Below, piece after piece: positions 34,967 to 43,728 of a stretch of 64,000 nt of DNA. The first letter of the stretch is position 1. Each line of letters opens with the position of its first letter. The notes beneath the pieces are model-generated. The model was not told the origin of the DNA. It made no database searches and saw only the letters and a program-made list of their open reading frames with translations. The translations under genes and the position numbers were made by a program. This DNA comes from Cognatilysobacter segetis (lineage in GTDB: Bacteria > Pseudomonadota > Gammaproteobacteria > Xanthomonadales > Xanthomonadaceae): assembly GCF_004359965.1 (NCBI RefSeq), contig NZ_SMRQ01000001.1, forward strand, positions 1 to 64,000, in the 5' to 3' direction.

Positions 34967-35760
34967 CAGCCGATGAGCCCGTCCACCGGCGACGACGCGC
35001 TCGCGAAGCGCTTGCGCGGGATGCGGCCGGCCTTGAACGCGGCGCGCCCGGCCTCGACGGCCAGCTTCATCGCATGCGCCATCAGCACCGGATCCCTCGC
35101 GCCGGCGATCGCGGTGTTCATCAGCACGCCGTCGCAGCCGAGCTCCATCGCGATGCTCGCATCGGACGCGGTGCCGACGCCGGCGTCGACGATGATCGGC
35201 ACCTTGGCGTTCTCGATGATCTCGATCAGGTTGTACCGGTTCTGGATGCCCAGGCCGGAGCCGATCGGCGCGGCCAGCGGCATCACGGCGACGCAGCCGA
35301 TGTCCTCGAGACGCTTGGCGAGGATCGGGTCGTCGGACGTGTAGACCATCACGTCGAAGCCGTCGCGCACCAGCGTTTCAGCGGCCGCGAGCGTCTGCAC
35401 GACATCGGGATAGAGCGTGCGCTGGTCGCCGAGCACTTCGAGCTTCACCAGCTTGTGGCCGTCGAGCAGCTCGCGCGCGAGGCGGCAGGTGCGCACGGCG
35501 TCGTCGGCGGTGTAGCAGCCGGCGGTGTTGGGCAGGATCGTGAAGCGGTCGGGCGGCAGCACGTCGAGCAGGTTCGGCTCGCCGGGGTTCTGCCCGATGT
35601 TGGTACGGCGGATCGCGACCGTCACGATCTGCGCGCCGGCGGCCTCGGTGGCCAGGCGGGTCTGCTCGAGGTCGGCGAACTTGCCGGTGCCGGTGAGGAG
35701 GCGGGAGGTGAACGGGGTGCCCGCGATGACGAGCGGATCGGACGAGGCGAAATCGGTCAT
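34966..35760 (-). CDS. thiG: Thiazole synthase ThiG
   Basis: It forms the thiazole phosphate of thiamine from DXP, the ThiS thiocarboxylate and dehydroglycine. The 264 aa include [23 protein letters not shown], the active-site Lys region [11 protein letters not shown], and [13 protein letters not shown] (as [14 protein letters not shown]). The start at ATG 35760 is the family start; the longer frame is not conserved. The thiS gene lies 136 bases upstream in the same direction. Confidence 0.95.
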   Translation of the reverse strand: MTDFASSDPLVIAGTPFTSRLLTGTGKFADLEQTRLATEAAGAQIVTVAIRRTNIGQNPGEPNLLDVLPPDRFTILPNTAGCYTADDAVRTCRLARELLDGHKLVKLEVLGDQRTLYPDVVQTLAAAETLVRDGFDVMVYTSDDPILAKRLEDIGCVAVMPLAAPIGSGLGIQNRYNLIEIIENAKVPIIVDAGVGTASDASIAMELGCDGVLMNTAIAGARDPVLMAHAMKLAVEAGRAAFKAGRIPRKRFASASSPVDGLIG

Positions 35761-35896
35761 GCCGGGATTATCGCATCGTCGCCGGCCGCGGCCGGGGTCG
35801 TCGTGGCGCAGCGGGGCGGCGTCCGACGACAAGCCCGCGCGGCCGCGATCGCGCGAAGCGCAAGGCGGTCGGACCCGCGATGCGGCAACCCGCGGC

Positions 35897-36109
35897 TCAT
35901 CCGCCGCCGAGCGCGTGCACGATCTCGACCCGGTCGCCGTCGGCGAGTCGATGGCCGGCGTGGCGGCTGCGCGGCACGATGTCGCCGTTCACCTCGACGG
36001 CAACGCGCCGCGTCGCGAGGCCTTCCGTCTCGAGCAGGGCCGACACGTCGGCGCCGGCCGGCAGTTCTCGGGGCTCGCCGTTGAGCAGCAATCGGAGTTT
36101 GGGTCCCAT
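35897..36109 (-). CDS. thiS: Sulfur carrier protein ThiS
   Basis: This ubiquitin-like sulfur carrier has 70 aa from ATG 36109 ([20 protein letters not shown]). It ends ALGGG; the C-terminal Gly-Gly is adenylated and thiocarboxylated to deliver sulfur to ThiG. An ORF open to 36208 is not supported further upstream. The 136 bases between thiS and thiG hold no gene. Confidence 0.9.
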   Translation of the reverse strand: MGPKLRLLLNGEPRELPAGADVSALLETEGLATRRVAVEVNGDIVPRSRHAGHRLADGDRVEIVHALGGG

Positions 36110-36257
36110 GGCGGCATTGTCGCCCCGCCGGGCGCCCGGCCGCACCCCTCGGCGCCCCTGCCGTTCGCCGCTTGCTAACGGCTCCTTCACATGCTTCGAT
36201 GCCGCCATCCGCCCGCGTACGCCGGCGGTTTCCCAACGTTTTCAAGGACGCAACGAA

Positions 36258-38102
36258 ATGAAACCTGTCCGTACCGCCCTGGCCGCCGCGCTTGCCCTCG
36301 CCGCGATGCCGGCCTTCGCGCAGACGTACTCGCAGACGATCTTCTTCGGTGATTCGCTGACCGACACCGGCGCGTTCCGCCCGGCGCTGGTGCAGACCGC
36401 CGGCCCGTCGGCGGCGATCCTCGGCCGCTTCACCACCAACCCGGGCCTGCTCTGGGCCGAGTACCTCGCCGATTTCTACGGCACCGCCGCCAATCCGTAC
36501 TACGGCGCCAACGGCAGCGTGCAGAACCCCGCCGGGACCGACTTCGCGGTCGGCGGCGCCCGCGTGGCGACGACCAACAGCAGCCCGTTCGGCGCTGTGC
36601 CGTCGCTGCAGACGCAGGTCAACGCCTACCTCGCCGCCAATGGCGGCCGTGCCGACGCCAATGCGCTCTACACGGTGTGGGGCGGCGCGAACGACATCTT
36701 CGCGATCGCCGCCGGCGCACCGGCGAACGCCACGCTCGGTACCGCGGTGACCACGCAGGTCGCGCTGGTGAAGCAGCTCAGCAGCGCGGGCGCCCGCTAC
36801 ATCCTCGTGCCGACGCTGCCCGACATCGGCTCGACCCCGTCGGCCATCGCGCAGGGCGCGACCGCGCGCGCGACGCTCACCGCGCTCTCGACGCAGTACA
36901 ACACCGCGCTGTTCGGCGGCCTGTCGAGCGCCGGCCTGCGGGTGATCCCGCTGGACACCTTCCACCTGCTCGGCGAGGTGGTCGCCAATCCGTCGCAGTT
37001 CGGCATCGCCAACGTCACGGGCACGGCGTGCAACCCGCAGATCACCGCGTCGTCGCTGACCTGCAACCCGACCACCTACGCGAACCCCAATTCGCCGTAC
37101 ACCTACCTGTTCGCCGACGGCGTGCATCCGTCGCTCGCGGGCCACGAGATCCTCGGCGACTACGCGATCTCCGTGCTCGAAGCGCCGCGCCAGGTGCAGC
37201 TGCTCACGCACACCACCTCGGTGATCAACCGTGCGCGCGCGGATGTCGTCGGCGGCCAGGCCATGGCCCGCTCGACGAGCGAAGGCGAGGGCATGCGCTG
37301 GTGGGCGAACGTGCGCGGCGATTTCCAGCGCTACGGCAAGGGTGACGTCTACGACGGCGCCGGTCCCGCGCTCACGGCGGGCGTCGACTGGAAGTCCGGC
37401 AACCTCGTCTATGGCGGCTTCGCCGGCTTCGGCCGCAGCTCGTTCGACTGGGGCCAGCGCATGGGCGAGTTCGACCAGCGCGACGCCACCCTCGGCGGTT
37501 ACGTGGGCTGGCGCAGCGGCGCGGCCTGGGTCGACGGCCAGCTGAGCTACAGCCGCAACACGTACGACCTCGACCGTCGCGTCGAGCTCGGTCAGGCGAC
37601 CCGCGTCCACCATGGCGATACCAGCGGCAACGTGCTGACCGTCGGCGCCGAGGGCGGCTGGGAGTTCGGCAGCGGTGCGCTGAAGCACGGCCCGGTGGTC
37701 GGCGTGCTGTCGCAGCGCATCGACATCGACGGCTTCGCCGAGGACCAGGGCACGCTGTCGACCGCGCTGGCCTACCCGGACCAGACCTTCAACTCGCTGA
37801 TCGGCAAGGTCGGCTGGCAGGCGCACGTCGACGCGGGGAGCGTCACGCCGTATGCCCGCCTCACCGTCGACCGCGAGTTCGAGGACCAGCCCGAGGAGGC
37901 GTTCGCGCGCTCGCAGACGCTTTCGACCGCCGGCGATTACGCCGTGCCGGGCGTCGCGTTCGACGACACGTACGCCACGCTGCAGTTCGGCGCCCGCACG
38001 AGCGTGTTCGGCCTCAACGCGGACGTCGGCGCCAGCCTCACGCAGATGCAGGAGGGCGGCAACGACGCGACCCTGTACGTGACCGTCGGAAGCAGCTTCT
38101 GA
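36258..38102 (+). CDS. estA: GDSL-family autotransporter esterase (EstA type)
   Basis: A protein of 614 aa with a signal peptide (MKPVRTALAAALALAAMPAFA). The passenger is a GDSL lipase/esterase with nucleophile motif FFGDSLTDTG (block I, about 30), VWGGANDIF (block III, Asn) and the catalytic Asp/His in DGVHPSLAGH (block V). From about residue 345 a C-terminal autotransporter beta-barrel follows, ending in the outer-membrane signature with a final Phe (VTVGSSF). This places the enzyme on the cell surface. Pseudomonas EstA has the same layout and affects rhamnolipid production and motility. Upstream of the ATG is only a short gap after thiS. Confidence 0.92.
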   Translation: MKPVRTALAAALALAAMPAFAQTYSQTIFFGDSLTDTGAFRPALVQTAGPSAAILGRFTTNPGLLWAEYLADFYGTAANPYYGANGSVQNPAGTDFAVGGARVATTNSSPFGAVPSLQTQVNAYLAANGGRADANALYTVWGGANDIFAIAAGAPANATLGTAVTTQVALVKQLSSAGARYILVPTLPDIGSTPSAIAQGATARATLTALSTQYNTALFGGLSSAGLRVIPLDTFHLLGEVVANPSQFGIANVTGTACNPQITASSLTCNPTTYANPNSPYTYLFADGVHPSLAGHEILGDYAISVLEAPRQVQLLTHTTSVINRARADVVGGQAMARSTSEGEGMRWWANVRGDFQRYGKGDVYDGAGPALTAGVDWKSGNLVYGGFAGFGRSSFDWGQRMGEFDQRDATLGGYVGWRSGAAWVDGQLSYSRNTYDLDRRVELGQATRVHHGDTSGNVLTVGAEGGWEFGSGALKHGPVVGVLSQRIDIDGFAEDQGTLSTALAYPDQTFNSLIGKVGWQAHVDAGSVTPYARLTVDREFEDQPEEAFARSQTLSTAGDYAVPGVAFDDTYATLQFGARTSVFGLNADVGASLTQMQEGGNDATLYVTVGSSF

Positions 38103-38118
38103 TCGAACGCCGCGCGCG

Positions 38119-38148
38119 TTGCCAACCGGCACGCGCGCGGCCTAGACT
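38119..38148 (+). promoter_or_regulatory. Sigma-70 promoter of tRNA-Gly
   Basis: TTGCCA, 18 bases, TAGACT, with the -10 ending ten bases before the tRNA 5' end. A GC-rich discriminator (CGCCCCGCGC) follows, as at stringently controlled stable-RNA promoters. Confidence 0.55.
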
Positions 38149-38157
38149 TCGCCCCGC

Positions 38158-38231
38158 GCGGGTGTAGTTCAATGGTAGAACTGCAGCTTCCCAAGCTGCT
38201 AACGTGGGTTCGATTCCCATCACCCGCTCCA
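38158..38231 (+). tRNA. tRNA-Gly (anticodon CCC)
   Basis: The acceptor stem GCGGGTG pairs with CACCCGC. The anticodon stem GCAGC/GCTGC encloses TTCCCAA, giving anticodon CCC. The T arm (GTGGGTTCGATTCCCAT) is normal and CCA is encoded. The gene is 74 bases. It is followed by an intrinsic terminator. Confidence 0.95.
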
Positions 38232-38241
38232 CAGAATCGCA

Positions 38242-38277
38242 ACGGCGACCGGTCACACTGGTCGCCGTTTTCTTTTT
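38242..38277 (+). terminator. Intrinsic terminator of tRNA-Gly
   Basis: The stem ACGGCGACC / GGTCGCCGT around an 9-base loop is followed by TTTCTTTTT. Confidence 0.85.
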
Positions 38278-38296
38278 CCGCGCCCGGGGAACCCCA

Positions 38297-38761
38297 GTGA
38301 GCACGACGTCGTCCTCCACGCTGGTCGGCTGGCGCGAGTGCATCGCGCTGCCCGACCTCGGGCTTCCGGCGCTGCGCGCCAAGGTCGACACGGGCGCGCG
38401 GTCGTCTGCGTTGCACGTCGATGCGCAGTGGCGCACGGTCGAAGCCGGTGCGCCATGGGTCGGGTTCCGCCTGACCCCGCGCGGTCGCGAGGCCGTCGAG
38501 GTCCATGCCCCCGTGCACGACGAGCGCGAGGTCGTCGATTCCGGCGGCCATCGCAGCCTGCGCGTATTCCTGCGCACGCGACTGCGGCTCGCGGGCGTCG
38601 AACGGATGATCGAGGTCAACCTGGCCGATCGCCGCGGCATGCGCTTCGCGATGCTCGTGGGCCGCACGGCGCTGTCCGGTCACTTCACCGTCGATCCCGC
38701 ACGCTCCTTCCTCCACGGCCGCGCGCCCCGCCGGCCGCTTCCACCCACGGCCCGTCCATGA
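38297..38761 (+). CDS. rimB: RimB-like retropepsin-type protease
   Basis: A protein of 154 aa, from GTG 38297. It has the aspartic-protease-like motif [13 protein letters not shown] (DTGA) and [18 protein letters not shown] at the end, matching the family annotated as ATP-dependent zinc protease, now described in Pseudomonas as RimB. There RimB trims glutamate tails added to ribosomal protein S6 by RimK. The stop overlaps the rimK ATG (ATGA), so the two are translated together. The GTG follows the tRNA terminator by 19 bases. Confidence 0.82.
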   Translation: MSTTSSSTLVGWRECIALPDLGLPALRAKVDTGARSSALHVDAQWRTVEAGAPWVGFRLTPRGREAVEVHAPVHDEREVVDSGGHRSLRVFLRTRLRLAGVERMIEVNLADRRGMRFAMLVGRTALSGHFTVDPARSFLHGRAPRRPLPPTARP

Positions 38762-39666
38762 AGCTCGCGATCCTCTCGCGCAACAGTTCGCTGTACTCCA
38801 CGCGCCGCCTCGTCGAGGCCGGCCGCGAGCAGGGCCACACGGTTCGCGTGCTCGACCCGTTGCGCTGCTACATGCGCATCGCCAGCGGCGACTTCGCGAT
38901 GCACTACAAGGGCCGACCGCTCACGGGCGTCGACGCGGTGATCCCGCGCATCGGCGCATCGGTGACGCGCTACGGCACCGCGGTGCTGCGCCAGTTCGAG
39001 CTGATGGGCACCCGCACGCCCAACCCGTCCGACGCCATTCTCAAGGCGCGCGACAAGCTGCGCGCGCACCAGCTGCTCGCGTCCGAAGGCATCCACATGC
39101 CGGTGACGGTGTTCGGCGATAACCCGGACGACACCGGCGACCTGCTCAAGCTGCTCGGTCCGTCGCCGCACGTGATCAAGCTGACCGAAAGTTCCCAGGG
39201 CACGGGCGTGATCCTCGCGGAGAAACTCTCCGCGTCGCGCGGCATCACCGAGGCGCTGCGCGGGCTGTACGCGAATTTCCTCGTGCAGGAGTTCATCGAG
39301 GAGGCGAAGGGCGCCGACCTGCGCTGCTTCGTGGTCGGCGACCGCGTCATCGCGGCGATGCGGCGCCAGGCGCCGGCGGGCGAGTTCCGGTCGAACCTGC
39401 ATCGCGGCGGCAGCGCGGTGGGCGTCCAGCCGACCGATGCGGAGTGCGAGGTGGCGGTGCGGGCGACGCGGGTGCTGGGGCTGGGGATCGCGGGCGTCGA
39501 CCTGATCCGCTCGGACCGCGGGCCGCTGGTGCTCGAGGTGAATGCTTCGCCCGGCCTCGAAGGCATCGAAAGTGCCTCGAAAAAGGACATTGCGGGCGAA
39601 ATCGTGGCCTTTGTTGCACAGGGAGGGCGGCCGTCGAAGCCGGCCCGTGCCCGCCGTCGGAAATAA
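38758..39666 (+). CDS. rimK: Ribosomal protein S6 glutamate ligase RimK
   Basis: This ATP-grasp ligase (302 aa) adds glutamates to the C-terminus of S6. The N-terminal domain starts [20 protein letters not shown]. The ATP-grasp region has [36 protein letters not shown], and the metal site [15 protein letters not shown]. The ATG is preferred over a longer in-frame ORF that overlaps rimB. In Pseudomonas, RimK activity is modulated by RimA, RimB and c-di-GMP; rimA is not seen here. Confidence 0.92.
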   Translation: MKLAILSRNSSLYSTRRLVEAGREQGHTVRVLDPLRCYMRIASGDFAMHYKGRPLTGVDAVIPRIGASVTRYGTAVLRQFELMGTRTPNPSDAILKARDKLRAHQLLASEGIHMPVTVFGDNPDDTGDLLKLLGPSPHVIKLTESSQGTGVILAEKLSASRGITEALRGLYANFLVQEFIEEAKGADLRCFVVGDRVIAAMRRQAPAGEFRSNLHRGGSAVGVQPTDAECEVAVRATRVLGLGIAGVDLIRSDRGPLVLEVNASPGLEGIESASKKDIAGEIVAFVAQGGRPSKPARARRRK

Positions 39667-39974
39667 CGAATTGCTAACGAAAATCCCCGACAGTCCTTAA
39701 CCATCGTTTAAGGGTTTCGGGCGTAGCGTGCCCGTTCCGCAGCTCATCCCGGGGTGGCTCCTCGGCGGGCCGCGGTAATCGGGGTAACACTTTTTGCCCG
39801 GGCGCCTGCGTCCGGGCACTTTTTTGCGCGCCGCCGGTCCGATGTGAAGACGATGCATGAACAGCCGTCTGACACAATCGAGCGATGCACATGCGCACCC
39901 ACGACCCACGCCCCGCCCAGACGCCGTCGCCCGCCGCGACGGGCGGCAGCCGGCTCCAGCCCCAGGAAACCTCC
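39667..39974. other. Intergenic region with terminator, no gene
   Basis: These 308 bases between rimK and the response regulator hold no supportable ORF. They contain an A/T-richer stretch at 39667-39725 (TTTAAGGGTTTCGGG, a possible promoter) and the hairpin-T-run at 39796-39826. A short untranslated RNA between the two is possible but not demonstrated. Confidence 0.5.
39796..39826 (+). terminator. Intrinsic terminator downstream of rimK
   Basis: The stem GCCCGGGCGCC / G-TCCGGGC with a TGC loop is followed by ACTTTTTT. It is preceded by TTTTT, so it could also work for the opposite strand. Confidence 0.75.
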
Positions 39975-40661
39975 ATGCGAATCCTTGTCATCGAGGACAA
40001 TCCCGACATTGCCGCCAATCTGGGCGATTTCCTCGAGGACCGCGGCCACACCGTCGACTTCGCCGCCGACGGCATCACCGGCCTGCACCTCGCGGTGGTG
40101 CACGACTTCGACGCCATCGTGCTCGACCTCAACCTGCCCGGCCTCGACGGCCTCGAGGTCTGCCGAAAACTTCGCAACGAGGCGCGCAAGCAGACGCCGG
40201 TGCTGATGCTCACGGCGCGCGATTCGCTCGACAACAAGCTCGCCGGCTTCGACTCGGGCGCCGACGACTACCTGATCAAGCCGTTCGCGCTGCAGGAAGT
40301 CGAGGTGCGCCTGGCGGCGCTCTCGCGTCGCGGTCGTGGCGTGCAGACGCGCGTGCTCAACGTCGCCGACCTCGAGTACAACCTCGACACGCTCGAGGTG
40401 CGCCGGGGCGGCAAGCTGCTCCAGCTCAACCCCACCGCGCTCAAGATCCTGCAGGCGCTGATGGAGGCCTCGCCCGCGGTGGTCACGCGGCAGGAACTGG
40501 AAACGCGCGTATGGGGCGAGGAACTGCCCGATTCGGACTCGCTGCGCGTGCACATCCACGGCCTGCGCTCGGTGGTCGACAAGCCGTTCGGCAATCCGCT
40601 GATCCAGACGCGCCACGGCATCGGCTACCGCATCGCGGCGCCCGAAGGGTCGACCGTTTGA
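39975..40661 (+). CDS. OmpR/PhoP-family response regulator
   Basis: A protein of 228 aa with receiver plus winged helix. Acidic residues are in ILVIEDNPDIAANL, the phospho-acceptor Asp in AIVLDLNLPGLDG (about 51), and Lys in YLIKPFALQE. The winged-helix domain contains LNPTALKILQALMEASPAVV and DSLRVHIHGLRSVVDKP. The ATG at 39975 is the family start. The histidine kinase gene follows after 74 bases containing a 10-bp hairpin (40669-40696). The pair resembles ColR/ColS (VgrR/VgrS) of Xanthomonas, but I cannot prove orthology. Confidence 0.9.
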   Translation: MRILVIEDNPDIAANLGDFLEDRGHTVDFAADGITGLHLAVVHDFDAIVLDLNLPGLDGLEVCRKLRNEARKQTPVLMLTARDSLDNKLAGFDSGADDYLIKPFALQEVEVRLAALSRRGRGVQTRVLNVADLEYNLDTLEVRRGGKLLQLNPTALKILQALMEASPAVVTRQELETRVWGEELPDSDSLRVHIHGLRSVVDKPFGNPLIQTRHGIGYRIAAPEGSTV

Positions 40662-40735
40662 CGACGATCGCACCGGCCCTCGTGGCGGCCGGTGCGAGCC
40701 CCTAGACTGGCGGCTTCCGCCCGACCCGATCGACG

Positions 40736-42058
40736 ATGGCCGACGTCAGCCCGTCCGCGCGCCCGCGTGCGCGCACCCGATACCGCCGGCGCCTGCGCAG
40801 CCGAATCATCCTCGGCTTCGTGCTGCTGGGCTTCGGCCTTTCGTTGATGCTCGCGCTGGCGACCAACTCGGTGCGCGACCGCGTCGAGGACGAACTCGTC
40901 ACCGACGTGATGAACCGCAACATCGACGAGATCGGGCGGCTCTATTTCGCCAACCCGACCGGCGAGCCGGAAGTTCCGGTCAACCAGTACCGCGCGCGCG
41001 TGGTGACGCCCGACAAGTTCGAGCGCCTGCGCGAGGAGCAGCCGGAGTGGTTCGCCCTGGGCGACGGCATCCACACCGTCAGCGGCAACAACGACGACGG
41101 CACGCCGTTCGCCTACCGCCTGGCCGTGCGCAAGACGCCGCAGGCGTGGTTCTTCCTCGCGATGGACCTGACCGAGGCCGAGCGAGGCCGGCGCCGCACC
41201 AATCGCGAACTCGCGGGCGTGGTCGTGTTCTTCACCGCGCTGTCGCTGGTGATCGGCTGGTGGTCCGCATCGCGCGTCATGAGCCCGGTGCTGGAGCTCG
41301 CGAACCGGCTCAAGCGCTCGCGCGGGGAACTCAGCGAACCGCTGGCGAACGACTTCGCGGACGACGAGGTCGGCCAGCTCGCGGCCGCGCTGGACGAATA
41401 TTCCAACCGGCTCACGCACGTGGTGCAGCGCGACCGCGAATTCAACGCCGACGTGAGCCACGAACTGCGCACGCCGCTGGCGGTGATCCGCGGCGCGATC
41501 GAGTTGCTGCTGGCCAAGTCCGACCTCGACGAGAAGTCGCGCAACCGCTTGCTGCGCATCCAGCGCGCCGAGCAGCAGTGCACCGACCTGATCAGCGCGC
41601 TGCTCCTGCTCTCGCGCAACGAGCGCGGGCAGGGCACGACCGACGTCGCGCGCGTCGCCGAACAACTGCTGGACGCGCACCGCGCGCAGCTCGGCGGCAA
41701 GCCGGTGACGCTGCGCATCGAGGGCAATCGCGGCTTGATGGCCGACGCGCCCGAGGCCGCCGTCACGGTGGCGCTGAACAACCTGATCGGCAACGCGGTG
41801 AAGTACACGGCCGAAGGCGAAGTCGTGGTTCGGCTGCAGCCCAGGTCCGTCGAGGTCGTCGATTCGGGGCCGGGGCTGAGCGCGGAGGACGCGGCGCGGC
41901 TGTTCGAGCGCGGCTATCGCGGCACGCATGCCGGCCACTCGCAGGGCGGCGGCATCGGCCTGTCGATCGTGCGGCGCCTGTGCGAGCTGTACGGCTGGGA
42001 CGTGCGGGTGACGCCGGGCGACGTGCGCGGCGTGGTCGCGACGCTGACATTCGGTTGA
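40736..42058 (+). CDS. Membrane sensor histidine kinase
   Basis: A protein of 440 aa with TM1 at about 24-44 (IILGFVLLGFGLSLMLALA), a periplasmic domain of about 110 residues, and TM2 at about 160-180 (LAGVVVFFTALSLVIGWW). A HAMP-like linker follows, then the His-phospho-acceptor in FNADVSHELRTPLAVI. The HATPase domain has NNLIGNAVKYT, DSGPGLS and GGGIGLSIVRRL. It is partner to the preceding regulator. The signal is unknown; the short periplasmic loop suggests a small ligand or envelope stress. Confidence 0.9.
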   Translation: MADVSPSARPRARTRYRRRLRSRIILGFVLLGFGLSLMLALATNSVRDRVEDELVTDVMNRNIDEIGRLYFANPTGEPEVPVNQYRARVVTPDKFERLREEQPEWFALGDGIHTVSGNNDDGTPFAYRLAVRKTPQAWFFLAMDLTEAERGRRRTNRELAGVVVFFTALSLVIGWWSASRVMSPVLELANRLKRSRGELSEPLANDFADDEVGQLAAALDEYSNRLTHVVQRDREFNADVSHELRTPLAVIRGAIELLLAKSDLDEKSRNRLLRIQRAEQQCTDLISALLLLSRNERGQGTTDVARVAEQLLDAHRAQLGGKPVTLRIEGNRGLMADAPEAAVTVALNNLIGNAVKYTAEGEVVVRLQPRSVEVVDSGPGLSAEDAARLFERGYRGTHAGHSQGGGIGLSIVRRLCELYGWDVRVTPGDVRGVVATLTFG

Positions 42059-42083
42059 GCGCAGCGGCCCGCCTCGAAACATG

Positions 42084-42112
42084 AAAAAGGCCGGCATTTC
42101 GCCGGCCTTTTC
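42084..42112. terminator. Bidirectional intrinsic terminator
   Basis: AAAAA, stem GGCCGGC / GCCGGCC around ATTTC, then TTTT. It lies between the converging kinase gene and ilvE and can serve both strands. Confidence 0.88.
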
Positions 42113-42126
42113 GTCCTGCGTACGGC

Positions 42127-43044
42127 TCAGCCCTGCAGCGGTTCCAGCCAGCCGTAGCGATCGGGCGTCGTGCCTTCGAACAGCCCGAAGAACATCGACT
42201 GCATCCGGCGCGTCAGCGGGCCCGCCTGGCCGTTGCCGACCTGGCGACCGTCCACGGAGCGGATCGGCGTGATTTCCGCGGCCGTGCCGCACATGAACAG
42301 CTCGTCGCAGAGATACAGGTACTCGCGCGGCAGGTCGCGCTCGATCACCGGAATGCCGGCGTCGCGCGCGAGCGTCATGATCGTGTTGCGCGTGATGCCG
42401 TTGAGCAGCGCGGCACTGACCGGCGTGGTGTGCAGCGCACCGTCGAACACGAGGAACAGGTTCTCGCCGGCGCCTTCGCTGAGCAGGCCGGTCGATGCGA
42501 GCGCGATGCCTTCGCCGAAGCCGAGGCGGCGCGCCTCGCGGGCGACGAGCTGGCCCGAGAGGTAGTTGCCGCCGGCCTTCGCGCCCGCGGGTATGGTGTT
42601 CGGCGCGAAGCGCTGCCAGCTCGACACGCAGGCGTCGATGCCCTGCTCGAGCACGCCTTCGCCGAGGTACGGGCCCATGAACCACGAGGCCACCGACACG
42701 TCGATCGGCGTCTCGGCCGACAGCCCGAAGCCGCCAAGGCCGCGATAGGCCAGCGGGCGCAGGTAGGCGCGCGTCAGGCCGTTGCGCAGGATCACCTCGC
42801 GGCAGGCGGCGTTGAGCTCGTCGAGCGAGTACGGCAGCACCATGTCGTAGATACGTGCGGAGGCGAACAGGCGGCGGTTATGGTCGGTCAGGCGGAAGAT
42901 CGCCGGGCCGTTCGGCGTCTCGTAGCAGCGGATGCCCTCGAAGACCGACGAACCGTAATGCAGCGCATGCGACATGACATGGGTGGTGGCCTCGGCCCAG
43001 GGCTTGATCGAGCCGTTGTGCCAGATCCATTCGGGGTATTGCAT
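42127..43044 (-). CDS. ilvE: Branched-chain amino-acid aminotransferase
   Basis: This PLP-dependent class IV aminotransferase performs the last step of Ile, Val and Leu synthesis (305 aa). It has SHALHYGSSVFEGIRCY, AYLRPLAYRG, the PLP lysine in AGAKAGGNYLSGQLV, GLLSEGAGENLFLV and FMCGTAAEITPI. It begins MQYPEWIWHNGSIKPW. Its end is next to the bidirectional terminator. Confidence 0.95.
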   Translation of the reverse strand: MQYPEWIWHNGSIKPWAEATTHVMSHALHYGSSVFEGIRCYETPNGPAIFRLTDHNRRLFASARIYDMVLPYSLDELNAACREVILRNGLTRAYLRPLAYRGLGGFGLSAETPIDVSVASWFMGPYLGEGVLEQGIDACVSSWQRFAPNTIPAGAKAGGNYLSGQLVAREARRLGFGEGIALASTGLLSEGAGENLFLVFDGALHTTPVSAALLNGITRNTIMTLARDAGIPVIERDLPREYLYLCDELFMCGTAAEITPIRSVDGRQVGNGQAGPLTRRMQSMFFGLFEGTTPDRYGWLEPLQG

Positions 43045-43101
43045 GCGCGGCGTCCGGGGAGTGGGAAACGGCGCATTGTCCCATGAGGCGGCCGTACGCC
43101 G

Positions 43102-43683
43102 TCAGTCCACGACCTCGACCGGCTCGCTCGACGGCGCGGGTGCGCGTCGAGCCCCGCCTTCCACGATCCACCAGCAGTCCAGCTGCTTGCGCAGGGCGAA
43201 CACGGTCCGGACGGGCGTGCTGCCGCGCTTGGAGGTCTGCTCGAGCCGCAGCCCGACCGGGGGGCGCGTCGGCACGGTGGTCGGGTAGGGCTCGTCGTCG
43301 ACACCCGGCCAGATCGGCTGCACGTCGACCAGCGGACGGTCGACGACGGCCTGCAGGCGGTCCATCAGCGCATAGCCCGCGTGCGTCCCCATGCCCGTCC
43401 ATAGGTACACGCCCGCCAGGCGGTTCACGTCGTGCGACTCCACCGCGGACGACACCTCGAAGGCGAGGTCGCGCAGGGTGCGGGGGCACGCGGGGCGGTA
43501 CGAGCGCAGCTGCGCGGTCGACGCGCCGGACGTGGGGCGCTCGGTGGCGCCGATCACGTCGCAGCGCTGGTCGGTGAAAACGGTGGTGCCGTCGTCGAGC
43601 ACGCAGCGCCGGACCTGCGCGGATACCGGCGACGGCGTGGCGAGCGGCAGCAGTGCGAGGAGCGGAAACAGGCGGCGCAGCAT
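43102..43683 (-). CDS. Secreted protein, paralogue of the next gene upstream
   Basis: A protein of 193 aa with a signal peptide (MLRRLFPLLALLPLATPSPVSA). Just after it comes RRCVLDDGTTVFTDQRCDVIGA, a pattern like the DUF4124 start, with two cysteines bracketing a short strand. The C-terminal half includes LVDVQPIWPGVDDE and CWWIVEGGA. The protein at 43729 has the same layout (KCRAPDGTSVYTDKPCSFVGA), so they are tandem paralogues. The function is unknown; they are probably periplasmic. Confidence 0.72.
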   Translation of the reverse strand: MLRRLFPLLALLPLATPSPVSAQVRRCVLDDGTTVFTDQRCDVIGATERPTSGASTAQLRSYRPACPRTLRDLAFEVSSAVESHDVNRLAGVYLWTGMGTHAGYALMDRLQAVVDRPLVDVQPIWPGVDDEPYPTTVPTRPPVGLRLEQTSKRGSTPVRTVFALRKQLDCWWIVEGGARRAPAPSSEPVEVVD

Positions 43684-43728
43684 GGGCCTAGCGTACGGCC
43701 GCCGGCGCGTCGCGGCACGCGACCGCTG

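Noticed and set aside
36677-37345. Long ORF inside the GDSL esterase in another frame
   Set aside because: It is an Arg/Ala/His-rich translation typical of the shifted frame of high-GC coding DNA; the true frame has signal peptide, GDSL motifs and barrel.
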